NCBI GenBank assembly: GCA_000442125.1
Contig: KE546979.1
Location: 620,001-684,000, forward strand
Source: Opeltia flavorubescens
Lineage: Eukaryota > Ascomycota > Lecanoromycetes > Teloschistales > Teloschistaceae
Length of the DNA stretch: 64,000 nt
Direction: 5' to 3'
In this document: one piece after another, positions 1-10,176 of the stretch
How the letters are laid out: the number at the start of each line of letters is the position of its first letter
Position numbering within the stretch: the first letter of the stretch is position 1
Notes under the pieces: model-generated
Database searches by the model: none
What the model was told of the DNA's origin: nothing
What the model saw: only the letters and a program-made list of their open reading frames with translations
Program-made: the position numbers and the translations under genes

Positions 1-1923
1 GCATATTGGGCATTCATCCGTCTTTGGTCTGAGCGGTCCGAAGGTATTTTATCCACATTGAGCGAGCAGCATCGCAAAGCCCTCATCAGCGAAATAGCCG
101 AGGTTGCACCAACCATGCCTCCCAAAGTCAAAGCTGTGGCAGCTGCAGCTGCCAAATCTGTACCAGCAACACCGAAATTAAGCATCAAGGAGGCCATCGC
201 AGCCAAGAGACAAGCTGCTAAAGCCGAGAAGCCAGTCGTCGAGCCAAAAGTTTCAACATCTTCCTCATCTAGCACCCATCCAGCAGCACTCAGCGCTGCA
301 GTCCGCACCCTTTCATCCGCACCAGTTCGTCCGTCTCGAGCCATGAGGAAGCCCACAGCATCTTCGAAAGTGGTATCGTCTGACCTCTCAAAGAGCGTGA
401 CTGAAGTATCATCCAAAGAACCGACAATCGACCGGCCCGTCACTCCGGTCCAGATCAGAAGACGTCTCTCCGCCGGAGCGATTACAGCACATATTGCTGA
501 AATGGTCATGGGCGTCGTCTCCCCCAAACAAACATCCGGTGCATCGACACCTCAGCGGGTGCCTACCCCAGAATCCGCTAAGAGACCTCTCACGCCAGGG
601 ACCATCGCTGCGATGGCAAAGGCAGGCTGGTCTAAATCGAAATCTGAGGAGCCAGCACCCAAAGCCCCAGCCGTTGAGATGCCAACTTCCGAGGTACCAG
701 TTTTTGAGATGCCAGCTGAGCTGCCGGCTCCTGCAGCGCCATCTCCCGAACTACCTGCAACACCAGTGACTGCGATTAGATCCAGATCAGCCAGCAATGG
801 AAGCAACGCACCAGTAAGATCAGCGAGCAATGAAAGCAAAGCACCAACCCTGTACTCCGTCGATCGCCCTATGCAGCCTATCTTCTCCCGGAAAGAGGCT
901 ATGGCCAGAAAGGCGTTAGAGGAGCTTCCGATCAATGAGCCAGTCAATCGATCGCGCAAGCTAGCCGAGATGGCGGAAACCGATCCTGCAAAGATATCGC
1001 CCAAAGAGAAGTGGCGAAGAATCAATCGGAGACATCGTCAGCGGAGCCCACCTGTTGGTTGTTTAAATATGACCAAGGATCTCCGCAAGCGATTGAGCAA
1101 GCATATGCGCAAGCTACAAACGAAAGATCATATGTGCACACGAGGCTTCCACGATATGGTGAGCATCATCAGAGGCAATTGGATGGTGTTGGGTGATGAG
1201 GATGATGGTGAGGACCTATTCGACGAACTACTCGCTACACTCATCAAGCACATGGAATCCGACGATTGGTTGATTTTCCGATGCGACCCCAAGGGAAACG
1301 ATCACAATACTCAAGTACTCATTATCATGCGCACTTTGATCAAACATCATTTGTCATCTATCATGGAGTTTTTCCCCCGTATCCTCTGCGCCTTGCTGTC
1401 GGCTTCCAGAAACCAAGATCACCGGACTCACATGCAACCCCTTTTGGAGGAAACTATCGGAGACATCATCGGCAAATGTTCTGACAGTGAGATGGAAGAC
1501 TGCATTGATGCCATTCTTGATGTCGTTGAGACTACCGATCCCGAAGAAGACCCTCAACCAATAGACCTTGGAATGTACACACTCATGGAGCTGATGAAGC
1601 GCATGAGCCCTGACACCCGCCTGTACCGCCCTGTGATGCAAGAGTTACGAATTGGCCAACTCGGTGGCAAGTACTGCAGGATCAAGAAGCCATCATTCTT
1701 GCGGCGAAAGTCAATCGAACTTCTGTTTGCGCTACGTCAATTCGTCGCCCACGACGACAAGTACTGGCAAATCATTGAGACACTCGGCCCAGAGAGTGTG
1801 CGTCTGCTCACATACTACTACGAGAAAGAGATTACGCAGCAGGCGCTTGAGACTGAGCGATTATTGACCGAGCAAGTCTTGGGTCTGAAGACGGAGCGAG
1901 AATTGAATTTGGATATTGATTGA
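1..1923 (+). CDS. STU1: Microtubule plus-end/spindle protein Stu1 (CLASP), 5'-truncated
   Basis: The frame is open from base 1, so the 5' part lies outside the window; about 640 residues are visible. The first residues (AYWAFIRLWSERSEGIL) resemble the end of the first CLASP/TOG array. Next comes a long Ser/Pro/Ala-rich basic linker with repeated TPxxI(R/A) and SIKEAIAAK-like patches, typical of the microtubule-binding region of CLASPs. An alpha-helical HEAT/TOG-like domain follows (about 1080-1900), with the stretch GFHDMVSIIRGNW. CLASP proteins bind tubulin and stabilise spindle microtubules. No intron is evident in the visible part. The family call rests on remembered conservation of these blocks; the symbol is reasonably secure. 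Confidence 0.8.
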   Translation, partial: AYWAFIRLWSERSEGILSTLSEQHRKALISEIAEVAPTMPPKVKAVAAAAAKSVPATPKLSIKEAIAAKRQAAKAEKPVVEPKVSTSSSSSTHPAALSAAVRTLSSAPVRPSRAMRKPTASSKVVSSDLSKSVTEVSSKEPTIDRPVTPVQIRRRLSAGAITAHIAEMVMGVVSPKQTSGASTPQRVPTPESAKRPLTPGTIAAMAKAGWSKSKSEEPAPKAPAVEMPTSEVPVFEMPAELPAPAAPSPELPATPVTAIRSRSASNGSNAPVRSASNESKAPTLYSVDRPMQPIFSRKEAMARKALEELPINEPVNRSRKLAEMAETDPAKISPKEKWRRINRRHRQRSPPVGCLNMTKDLRKRLSKHMRKLQTKDHMCTRGFHDMVSIIRGNWMVLGDEDDGEDLFDELLATLIKHMESDDWLIFRCDPKGNDHNTQVLIIMRTLIKHHLSSIMEFFPRILCALLSASRNQDHRTHMQPLLEETIGDIIGKCSDSEMEDCIDAILDVVETTDPEEDPQPIDLGMYTLMELMKRMSPDTRLYRPVMQELRIGQLGGKYCRIKKPSFLRRKSIELLFALRQFVAHDDKYWQIIETLGPESVRLLTYYYEKEITQQALETERLLTEQVLGLKTERELNLDID

Positions 1924-2011
1924 TTTGGAGTTTGGATTTCTTTTGTTGTCATTCTGTCGGTTTCTGTCGCTTTTTGGATCCTATGTTTTCATTCTTTTAT
2001 GCGTGTGCTCG

Positions 2012-2131
2012 CCGGTATTGACTGATCTTCTTGATGCATGTCTACTGGTTTGAGCTGTGCCTCTTTTCTCTCTTGCGTCACCATCCGGTATTGACTGATC
2101 TTCTGATGAATGTCTACTGGTTTGTGCTCCG
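2012..2131. repeat. Imperfect direct repeat, unit about 47 bp, two copies
   Basis: A block starting CCGGTATTGACTGATCTTC, then an ATGxATGTCTACTGGTTTG segment, begins at 2012 and recurs at 2085. The copies differ by a 1-2 base indel and a few substitutions. The 73-bp period includes a T/C-rich spacer in the first copy. It lies just downstream of the STU1 stop. Confidence 0.8.
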
Positions 2132-2249
2132 CAACACCTATACCATCACCTCGATACCTCAAATTGTGGCAGCGTGCGTTCGATGGCCTGGTCTCCGCAC
2201 TTGCACAGTCTTTCTCGGCGTTTTCAGCGGTTTTTGTCAATGATACCAA

Positions 2250-2297
2250 TAGCGATGGCGTGGGAAAAGTGTTGTTCTAGCGATGGCGTTGGATAGG
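2250..2297. repeat. Short direct repeat TAGCGATGGCGT(T)GG
   Basis: Two near-identical 13-14 bp blocks around TAGCGATGGCG occur about 28 bp apart. It is probably a small local duplication. Confidence 0.5.
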
Positions 2298-2414
2298 TTT
2301 TTTGTACGATAATCACGATTAAGAATAACGAAGTCACGGTTTCTGTGTCACTCATTCATATCTTTGATGTTCTGTGAGTAATGAATTACATTGGTCGCTA
2401 TATTGAGAACTAGT

Positions 2415-3809
2415 CTACCGCCTTCTCAAATACCAGTTAAAAGCCAACGAGTTTGATTCAGTCCCAAAAGGTGTTGGTACTTCCCCCAATCCAGGCCTTG
2501 CTACCGGATGCCGTAGATACACTGCACTGCATATCTTGTGATGCACCTCCAGATACCTAGGTATGAACGCAAACGCACTCATGTACGGCCTTGGACGCCA
2601 GGGCGTCGCATACGGTTTGGTGACATCTATGGGATTATCTCTTGCTTCTTCCAATGCCCGACGGAGTACCTTTGAATTCTCCGGTGTCAGGTTGGAATTA
2701 ATATCTTGGTCGCGAGAATCCACTGCTTCGCCATTTTGCTGTGAGGAATCCGCAGCTGATGTTGGTGTTGAGCTGCTGAGGTTGAGTTTTTGCGTCAATT
2801 CTTGGAGTTGGGCATCGAGAGAATCGGTCAGGGTTGTGGCTTGCTGCGGGAAAAGCTGTGAGCGGGAAAGGGTCTTCTTTAGTAAGCGTTGAAAGGCGCG
2901 GAGGTCTTGCTTGCGTCGTCCGCTCAATGAAGAGGTGGAGGAAGAGGAATTAAGGAGCGATTTTGCCTGGTTGAGGAGGGATAACACGTTTGCTTTTGGG
3001 TCTGGAAGAGGCTCGGCGGTGGGTTCTGGCGCTGAGTCTGAGGCAGGGGTAGGACTTTCGGAGGATGAAGTCTCGTCCTGCTCTGTGGTGGATGCTTTCT
3101 GCTTCTGTCGGGCCTTTCGCCCTGCTCGTCTTTCACGGGCATCTTTGGAGGCGCCCGTGGCAAATAGTACGCGCTCCGGCTCGACTTGGAACATGTCTCC
3201 CGGGTTCAGCAGATAGCCAGGATATATCATCTACAAGGTACATTTTAGCCTCGTTAGACTACTCTTAGGAAGTGGTAGGGAAGTAGTACCTTTTTGCCGT
3301 TGACCTTGACATCTCCGTGTACGACGAATTGTCTGGCTTGTCTTGTACTGCTGGCGAACATAGCCCTAAAGATGGCCGTGTCCAGTCTCCGTTCTAAAGG
3401 GGCATAAGTCATGCTCATGTATGGAGTTTTCGGAAATGGTTTGGGTTGCCGGTCGGGATGAGGCTCCAGGCCTGATCCTCTCCCTTCAGCGTGTTCGTAG
3501 CCGTCGGAGCGAGCAAGAGCTTGAGGATCCATAGGCACAATGGCACGCAATCGACGTCTGAACATCCTTTGCCAATGCTTTTCCTTCACGGTTTCCCCAT
3601 GGTATGCACGTGAGAAAGCTTTGGCCGTCCATTTCTGTTGGAAGAATGTTCTAGTAAGGACCCCTGGGGGCTCCGCTCGTGCGAAATTATAGAGGTTATA
3701 TTTGTTCCATGATTGCCTTAATTTCTGAGCACACTTTAGCCTGGAATAATACGCATGAACCAGGTACACTCACAGGTCTTTTGAGACCGAAAGGTCTCTT
3801 CGCACGCAT
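2415..3809 (-). CDS. NAM9: Mitochondrial small-subunit ribosomal protein uS4m (Nam9)
   Basis: Three exons on the minus strand, 3809-3774, 3724-3290 and 3230-2415, give 428 residues. Exon 1 encodes [12 protein letters not shown], and the second intron falls directly after VNGKK of the S4 domain. Both introns are GT-AG (49 and 59 nt). The S4 RNA-binding motif is visible in exon 2 ([20 protein letters not shown]...[10 protein letters not shown]), continuing in exon 3 as [13 protein letters not shown]. The tail is a Lys/Ser/Gln-rich extension and then a conserved ending with [11 protein letters not shown]. This protein nucleates assembly of the mitoribosome small subunit in the matrix. It is transcribed divergently from the La gene. 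Confidence 0.9.
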
Positions 3810-4389
3810 CCTTTACGCGGTCTAGGGTGACAGAGTCGAAACAACAACGATGTTTTCTTAAGCTATTGTCCGATAGAGGTTTTGTCTTGGCAAACCCTTC
3901 CATATTACGTATTACTGAACGCATTTATCCATCGTATTCGATACAACGATTCTACTATCACGCAAATGCAGTCAACTTAAGCGCATTCAAGCAACCATTT
4001 CAAATTACTTGTTTTCTACGTTCTGTGACAGCTTGTCGTAGCTTCGCCTGGCATAGAGGTGACATAGGGGGTCGCGTGCCTCGTGTGGCATTAACAGGGC
4101 GTGTAAGGTCAGTGCAGCAAAGAGCCGAGGCTTCGGGAAAACTTGCTCTTTCGGTTCGCAGAGCTTAAAGCTCGATGAATGACTCCAGTTCCCACTCGAC
4201 AGTTACATTTATGTGAATTCTAGGACCATCGATCCACAATCAATTCAAACATGAAAACAAATTGCAGATATTGATCGTTCTTCCAAATTCTCCTGAATTA
4301 AGAATTGTTTATTAAGTTATATTATCGAAACCCACCCCACCTTAAAGTTTGAAACAGCATTTTATCAACGTAAAGCTTGAACGCTGAGC
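3810..4389. promoter_or_regulatory. Divergent promoter region NAM9/LHP1
   Basis: About 580 bp between the two start codons has no supported gene. The 113-codon plus-strand ORF starting at 3827 overlaps the NAM9 leader and has no recognisable domain. The AT-rich half next to LHP1 is consistent with a core promoter and leader. Confidence 0.5.
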
Positions 4390-5995
4390 ATGGAGGAGAA
4401 GACACTGGAGACAGTTGAGCCTGACCCATCGTCTACTTCAATCTCCAACGATATCTCCGTAAACACAGACAAAATCCTACAAAAATCGGATTCTCTAGCA
4501 GATGTCAATTCCAAAATGGGGAATGACTCCGGTGATATTGATAAAGCGATTGCAGAGGTAGAAGCCCGAAAAAAGGAAAAGGAAGAGCGTAACACCAAGG
4601 AAGCTGTCAAGGATGTCGCCGTGGAGACGAATGGACACGAGATTGGTGACAAGAACGACAAAAATGCCGATACAGGAACGAAAGAACCTAGTGAGAGGGT
4701 GAAAGAAGGCCAGCAATGGAACAATCGAGATCGCAGTACCAAACCAAAAATAGACCGAGAAAACTACAGAAAGAATATCATATCGGACCTTACCTCGCAG
4801 CCAGAGAGCAGTGATCCAGTAGCTATCCGCAAGCAGGTGAATTGGGCTCCTCAAGGATCTTTATAGCCTAAACGCTGATGAATATCAAGGTCGAATTCTA
4901 TTTCTCTGATTCTAATCTACTACAAGATGAATTCCTCTTCAAGCAAGTACAAGGCCACGAAAACCTACCAATCCCCATCAGCGTCATCCACTCCTTCAAA
5001 CGCATGCGGCGCTTCCAACCTTTCTCCGCTGTTGTAGATGCCCTCAAGGAAAGTACCACCCTTAACGTCGTCGGCGACAACAATGACCAAGTGCAACGCA
5101 AGACACCCCTTCCCGAAAGTCTGAAAGACAAGCCAATGAACGAAATCAAACAGGTAATCGAAGACCAAGCCATGAAGCGCAGCGTGTACGTCAAGGGATT
5201 TGGAGAAGAAGAGCCAAGCACCCAATTCGACATTGAAGCCTTCTTCGCCGAATACGGACCAACAAATTCCGTTCGCTTACGACGTACGATAAGGAAAATA
5301 TTCAAGAGGAGCGTTTTCGTAGAATTCGACAGTGAGGAGACCCAGAAGAAGTTCTTGGAGCTGGACCCGAAGCCAAAGTGGAAAGGTTGTGATCTGATCA
5401 TCAAGAGTAAGAAGCAGTATTGCGACGACAAAGTAGAGGATATCAAGGCCGGGCGGATAAAGCCACACGGTGCGGAGGAAGGTCGTCCGCTAGCTAACAA
5501 GGATGACCGAGATTGGAAAGTGAGAAGGGCAGAGGATCAGCGAAACGGGCATAGGGGAGGAGGTAGAGGAGGAGGAGGCAGAGGTTTTGGGAGCAGAGGC
5601 GGTCGTGGTAGAGGCGGAGGTGGAGGTGGAGGCGGAGGAAGACATGGCGGTCGCCGTGATAGAGATGACGACCGAAGACGTGATCGAGATGATCGGTATG
5701 GCTCAGCAGCACCCCTTGCCCCGTCTTCCCTAGAATCATACAACTCTAACCAAACCTTAACTATAGCAATGTCCCGAAGGTCGCGACCACTGCTGGTTCT
5801 GGAGATGAAGCACCTAAAGCAACAACCAAGACAGAAAATATTCAAGTAGCGAAAGAAGACGCTCCAGTGTCAGCCGGAGTGACCGTCGAATCAGCCCAAG
5901 ACCTAGGACCCAAGAAGCGTGCTCGAGAGGAGGACCACGGACAAGACGAAGCACAGCCGTCAAAGAAGATAGCTACTGAAATTACTACATCATGA
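4390..5995 (+). CDS. LHP1: La protein homologue (La motif, RRM, RGG tail)
   Basis: Three exons, 4390-4836, 4890-5695 and 5767-5995, give 493 residues. The acidic/basic N-terminus leads to a La motif split by intron 1 (IRKQ | VEFYFSDSNLLQDEFL), then an RRM (SVYVKGFGEEEPSTQFDIEAFF; KRSVFVEFDSEE). A Gly/Arg-rich RGG block lies at about residues 370-400, and the tail is lysine/arginine-rich (PKKRAREED), possibly nuclear-localising. La binds the 3' oligo-U of RNA polymerase III transcripts and protects and folds tRNA precursors. Intron 2 splits an Arg codon in the Arg/Asp-rich region. It is longer than yeast Lhp1 because of both extensions. Confidence 0.92.
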
Positions 5996-6711
5996 TACAT
6001 GATGTGGCATGGGTGGTTCAGTAGTGTTCAAAAGTATGAGAAGCATCTAGCTCCGGCCCTGGTTCTCCTTTTAAGAGAACTTTGGGTGTCGGCTTACGGA
6101 TTGAATTGACGATTCATACAAGATGTATATAGGCAGTTCTTGGGAGACAAATCACTTATGATAATATGAGGTATCATTCGGAATGCTTCCTCTGTCCCCA
6201 TGATTGAATATCTATTGGTAGTAGCATTAAAAATTCTTCGTCTGGTCGGCCCTTTACAATCACATCTCACCACATCCCTTCAACCACTCCCTCACCGTCG
6301 CAGTATGACAAGAGCGAGAATAAGTGATTTTGCTATGGGTCTTCGTTGATCAATCAGCGTATTGCTTATGACATTATCATCTAAAACATCTGAATGATTT
6401 CTGGTCCTCCAACATAATGGTCATAGTCTTCTAGAGCGGACATCCACCCCCTCAGGTGGCAGAAAAGGTGAATTAAAGCGAACGGGACACAGCAATCCCC
6501 ACCCAATAGCCACCAAATCTTATACAAAAGCTATGTAAGGAGTTCCGACTGCCTTTTCATTCTTATTAAAGTTCAAGTTATTGGCTAAGATCTTGAGGTA
6601 GCCGAGGTATGTATTGCAATATTTGCGCAGCGGTTGCTGCTGTGATGCTCCCATGCCGAGCTTGGGCCCCCCATTCACTTTTTTGGTCAGGGACCAAGCT
6701 ACCCATTTCTT
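5996..6711. other. Convergent intergenic region LHP1/PPR gene
   Basis: It carries the 3' UTRs of two converging genes. I see no gene-like ORF, RNA gene or repeat. The plus-strand ORFs beginning near 6610 are antisense to the PPR gene. Confidence 0.5.
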
Positions 6712-8804
6712 TCACGCCAATGCATCTTCAGTGTCCATCATCTCCAGGATTTTGGAGTTTCCTTTGGCCCTCTTCTCTTTCTCCATCAGCCACTCCCCAT
6801 CGACCATTTTCTTCAACACAGACCTTTCGATTCCGAATTCCCCACCATCTCCCTGCAACCGCCAAACTCTCTCATCGCCAATCTGGCACGATCTCTTCGC
6901 CATCGCTATAGCTGTGCCTGGTCGAGGCCACCAACCTGCACCACGCATCTTCTCCAAATACCGCCACGCGTCATCCATACCATTTGCGTCGAACGATTCT
7001 TCCACGCACACTAGTATCAATCTGTCATATGTTAGGACGTCTGGAGAAATGTTCAATGCTACCATCTCAGACGCTAGGAACATGGCTATACTCCTGCGTC
7101 CCCGGCAACCGCGGAGGAGTGTATTGAAAGTGCTCGTCGAAGGGCCGGACTGACAAAGAGCACGGAGCGTCTTGTACGTCTCTAACGCTGCATCAAACCT
7201 TCCGTGGTCAATGTAAGACTCGATGACCACGTTGACGGCTTCAACCGGGATCGGTCGATTCTGCTCACGGAGTTCATGGAGTATCGAAAGAGCTTTTTGA
7301 GGGAGGTGTGCTGCCTGGCGGAGGTGGAGAAACAGAGCACGCGTCGAGAAATTTGTCGGCGACGTGCCATTTGACGTCATAAGGGTAAGAAGAGTAAATG
7401 CCATGCGAAGATTCGAGGGTAGGCAGGATTCAATCAGGGCTTCGTAGTGATACAGCTGCAATGTCTGGCTACGGTTGCACAACACACGGATAACATCGGT
7501 AGCTAAGTGACAGTCGCTGTGGCGAGCAGCTGTATTCAGTACGTTAAGACACATTCCTGAAGGCGGATTGAGGTAATTCGTCTCGACGCGTTTGCGCCAG
7601 GCATAAAGGGTCGCAGGATAATGAAGGGCACTGCTGGCCAAATCCAGAAAGTAGCACCAGACAGTGCCTGATATGAGTTGCTCACCGCTATCAACACGAA
7701 AACGCAGGATTGAGAGTGCCTGATCGTATTCACCGGCATCGCAAAGGTTATAGATCACCATGTCGTAAAGCCAGGGTGCAATAGCAATCCCTTCGTGCTG
7801 AACGCTCTGGAGTGTTTCAATGGCCAATTCAACTTGCTTGTCTCGTACCAATCCAGAAATAACGTCGTGCCAGCCCTCACTGGAAAGTGAAAACCATCGT
7901 TGGCGTAGCTCTTCTAGGATTTGTTTTCGAAGGATGTGATCCGGATGAATTGCAAGTGCCTAGAACGGTCAGTGGAATTCTTCGCATCTACACGTCATAT
8001 TCATACCCTGAGGATAGCGTGGTAGGAAGCAGAATCCAATGTAATCCCTTCCTCCTCCATTTCCTGCAGTATACGGACTATTTCGGCAGCTGATCCATGT
8101 TCGGGGCTGGTATTCGCAAGGATCAAGGCCTGATAGTGTCGTTGATTGGGCTTTTCACCACGATCCTGGATCAAGATTCTCAGGGCTTCTCGTACCCGCG
8201 GATAATCTCCAGCGGTGCTTGCTCTGCGCATCTCCTCATAGATTTCCTCTTCGGCAAGCTCTCCATAGTTACGTCCATATTTTGCTTTGAATCCTTTAGG
8301 CTCAAGCTTCAGATTAATCGGCTTAAGCGCTGGCTCTTGAGATTGCGCTGACGATCCTACCAGGCCTGGGAGACCCTCGCTGTCATTGAGTACTTCGATT
8401 GTATCCGAACATTTCTTTGGTTCTGAACGGTTTGATGTAGGGATAATTGTTTTGTCCGTGGTCGACTTCAGCCCCCAAGGTTGTCCATTCCGAATATACC
8501 CATCTTGTGGCTTTTCAATGTCTCCAGCAAGGCTCGTTGCATGACCAGATGCATCAAATTCGGCATGGTGACCACTGAAAAAAGATTCTTGGCTGATCAC
8601 AGAGCTGCTACTGTTTTTTGAATATCTCGTTGATCCCTTGCTGTCCTCATGTCCGAGGTTTGACTTGATCCTATGTCCATGAGATTGATAGCATCGGCAA
8701 GGGATAAGCTGGGCCTGCTTTGGAAAACGTCGAGCATTCGATCTAAAGAAGCTATAGAATAGACTCTGCCATAGTGCATCTATTCTAGGACTCAATGGTG
8801 GCAT
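6712..8804 (-). CDS. Pentatricopeptide-repeat (PPR) protein, probably mitochondrial
   Basis: Two exons, 8804-8007 and 7959-6712, give 681 residues; the intron is a 47-nt GT-AG. The N-terminus is basic and lacks acidic residues for about 40 positions (FYSFFRSNARRFPKQ), which suits a mitochondrial presequence. From about residue 210 to the C-terminus there are tandem 35-residue helical-hairpin repeats with the PPR pattern (e.g. YQALILANTSPEHGSAAEIV, YDMVIYNLCDAGEYDQALSI, FNTLLRGCRG). PPR proteins bind organellar RNA in a sequence-specific way and support its processing or translation. The specific target cannot be read from the sequence. Its leader contains strong hairpins (8835-8913). Confidence 0.85.
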
Positions 8805-9431
8805 GTATCATGAGAATAGCGAAAAGTTGGTGGAGCTGGGCCCATTTCGTCTCCCAGCCCCGCTTAGCGCGGGTATATGCGGCTATTCCAGGCCGTTCCC
8901 TGGAACAAGCCGCGAATTTAACATTAGTGGAGTGTAGCGATTGGAGATTGATAGTCTAATAAGATAATTCCATGCAAATTTGTACTTGTCGATCAAGGCA
9001 ACCTGGTGACATTGGCATGAAAATTTGAGTATTATCGCAATATTTGCTGCGCATTTGAAGTCTGCCATGCAAAGTTTGTAATAAATAAATGTCTCTATCG
9101 TAAGCTGACGTACACTTATGACCACTGGTCACCTTATAGAAGCTCGCAAATGCAAGCAACATCGTCGTATCAAGCATGATAGGTGTCATGGTCTTGCAAA
9201 TTGAAGAAATGTCCTTCCTTGGCAGAATATACCACAGCTTTGTGAGCTCCGAAAGCAAAATATTCTTCGTACCCAAGTAGCGTATCCATTATATTCTCTC
9301 TGTGGATAGCGGTGACTTTGTTCGGCTGACTGATCCGCGACGAAGGCAGAGATAAGAAAGAGGCCAGCCATACGAGTCACGGCTTCCGCACTTGTCCCTC
9401 CATGATTTGATACTGCAAGAGTTGTAGGTAC
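8805..9431. other. Intergenic region upstream of the PPR gene and downstream of LSM4
   Basis: It should contain the PPR promoter and leader and the LSM4 3' end. Three adjacent inverted repeats at 8835-8913 are listed separately. A 106-codon and an overlapping 64-codon minus-strand ORF (8956-9380) have no recognisable features and are not called. Confidence 0.5.
8835..8913. promoter_or_regulatory. Cluster of three hairpins 31-109 nt upstream of the PPR start codon
   Basis: Hairpin 1 pairs GCTGGG (8835-8840) with CCCAGC (8853-8858). Hairpin 2 pairs CCCGC (8859-8863) with GCGGG (8869-8873). Hairpin 3 pairs GCGGCT (8879-8884) plus TTCCAGG (8886-8892) with CCTGGAA (8899-8905) plus AGCCGC (8908-8913), 13 pairs in all around a 6-nt loop. 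If transcribed, they form a structured 5' leader of the PPR mRNA; a function is inference. Confidence 0.5.
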
Positions 9432-9901
9432 TCATCCTCCTCTACCTCTGCCTCTACCACGCCCACGAGCTGGTCCGCCTCGTCCTCTGTCGCTTCCGCC
9501 TCGTTGGACACCTCCACCTCTGCCTCTACTTGAAGGTTGGTTCTGCTGCTGGTCTTTGACTAAATCAATGATTTCGTCTGGAACACGAAGATACTTGATC
9601 TATGCCCACTATCAGTCATGCGCACCATGTCCCTGGCTTTGCATACTAACATTGTTGCCTCTGACATATACTTCAGGTAGTCTGAAGAAAGCAGTACCTT
9701 CAGGGTTTGTTTGAACGACTTCTTTGAGTGTCAGATTCATCCAAGTATCGCAATTGACCAGATGGCCATTGAGCGTCTCTCCATTCTTGAGCTCGACCAG
9801 CATAGGATGGCCCTGTGCCGCATTCAGGAGGCCGAGAGGTAACTGTTGGAAATCTAATTAGCAGTACTCCAACGCATATTCATCGTGCCTAGACTCACCA
9901 T
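9432..9901 (-). CDS. LSM4: U6 snRNA-associated Sm-like protein LSm4
   Basis: Three coding exons, 9901-9899 (the ATG alone), 9842-9651 and 9599-9432, give 120 residues. The first intron interrupts the gene directly after the start codon (ATG | GTGAGT). Sm1 and Sm2 motifs are clear ([19 protein letters not shown]...[26 protein letters not shown]), followed by a Gly/Arg-rich RGG tail ending RGRGRGRGG. LSm4 is part of the LSm1-7 ring in mRNA decapping and the LSm2-8 ring on U6 snRNA. The length and tail match fungal LSm4. It shares a 275-bp divergent promoter with the next gene. Confidence 0.95.
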
Positions 9902-10176
9902 TCCGAATAAACGCCACTTGTTGCTATCGATCCATGAGGTACTTGTATAACGGATAACCAAGTGCGAATATATCGGCAGACCTTGGTCCCGAGCGCCGAC
10001 ACTCAAGCGCGGCTCTGCCCCCACTTCACTCAGCCGCAACGGCTCAGGACACGCGGCACTGCCTCGTTTCCGTCCCCTCTTAGGCAACAGTCCTCCTGTT
10101 CGACTCTTCATCATGTGAACCCTGGTTACGACATATCTCAGAGGCAAGCTACCTCCATTGGAGGCAAGCCGTGAGC

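Larger units (their letters stand above)
1924..2414. other. Convergent intergenic region between STU1 and NAM9
   Basis: No coding region is supported. It holds the 3' ends of two converging genes and two imperfect direct repeats, listed separately. The short ORFs here have no family resemblance. Confidence 0.6.

Noticed and set aside
552-1025. 157-codon minus-strand ORF inside STU1
   Set aside because: It is antisense to a well-supported coding region and reflects the Ser/Ala/Pro codon bias there.
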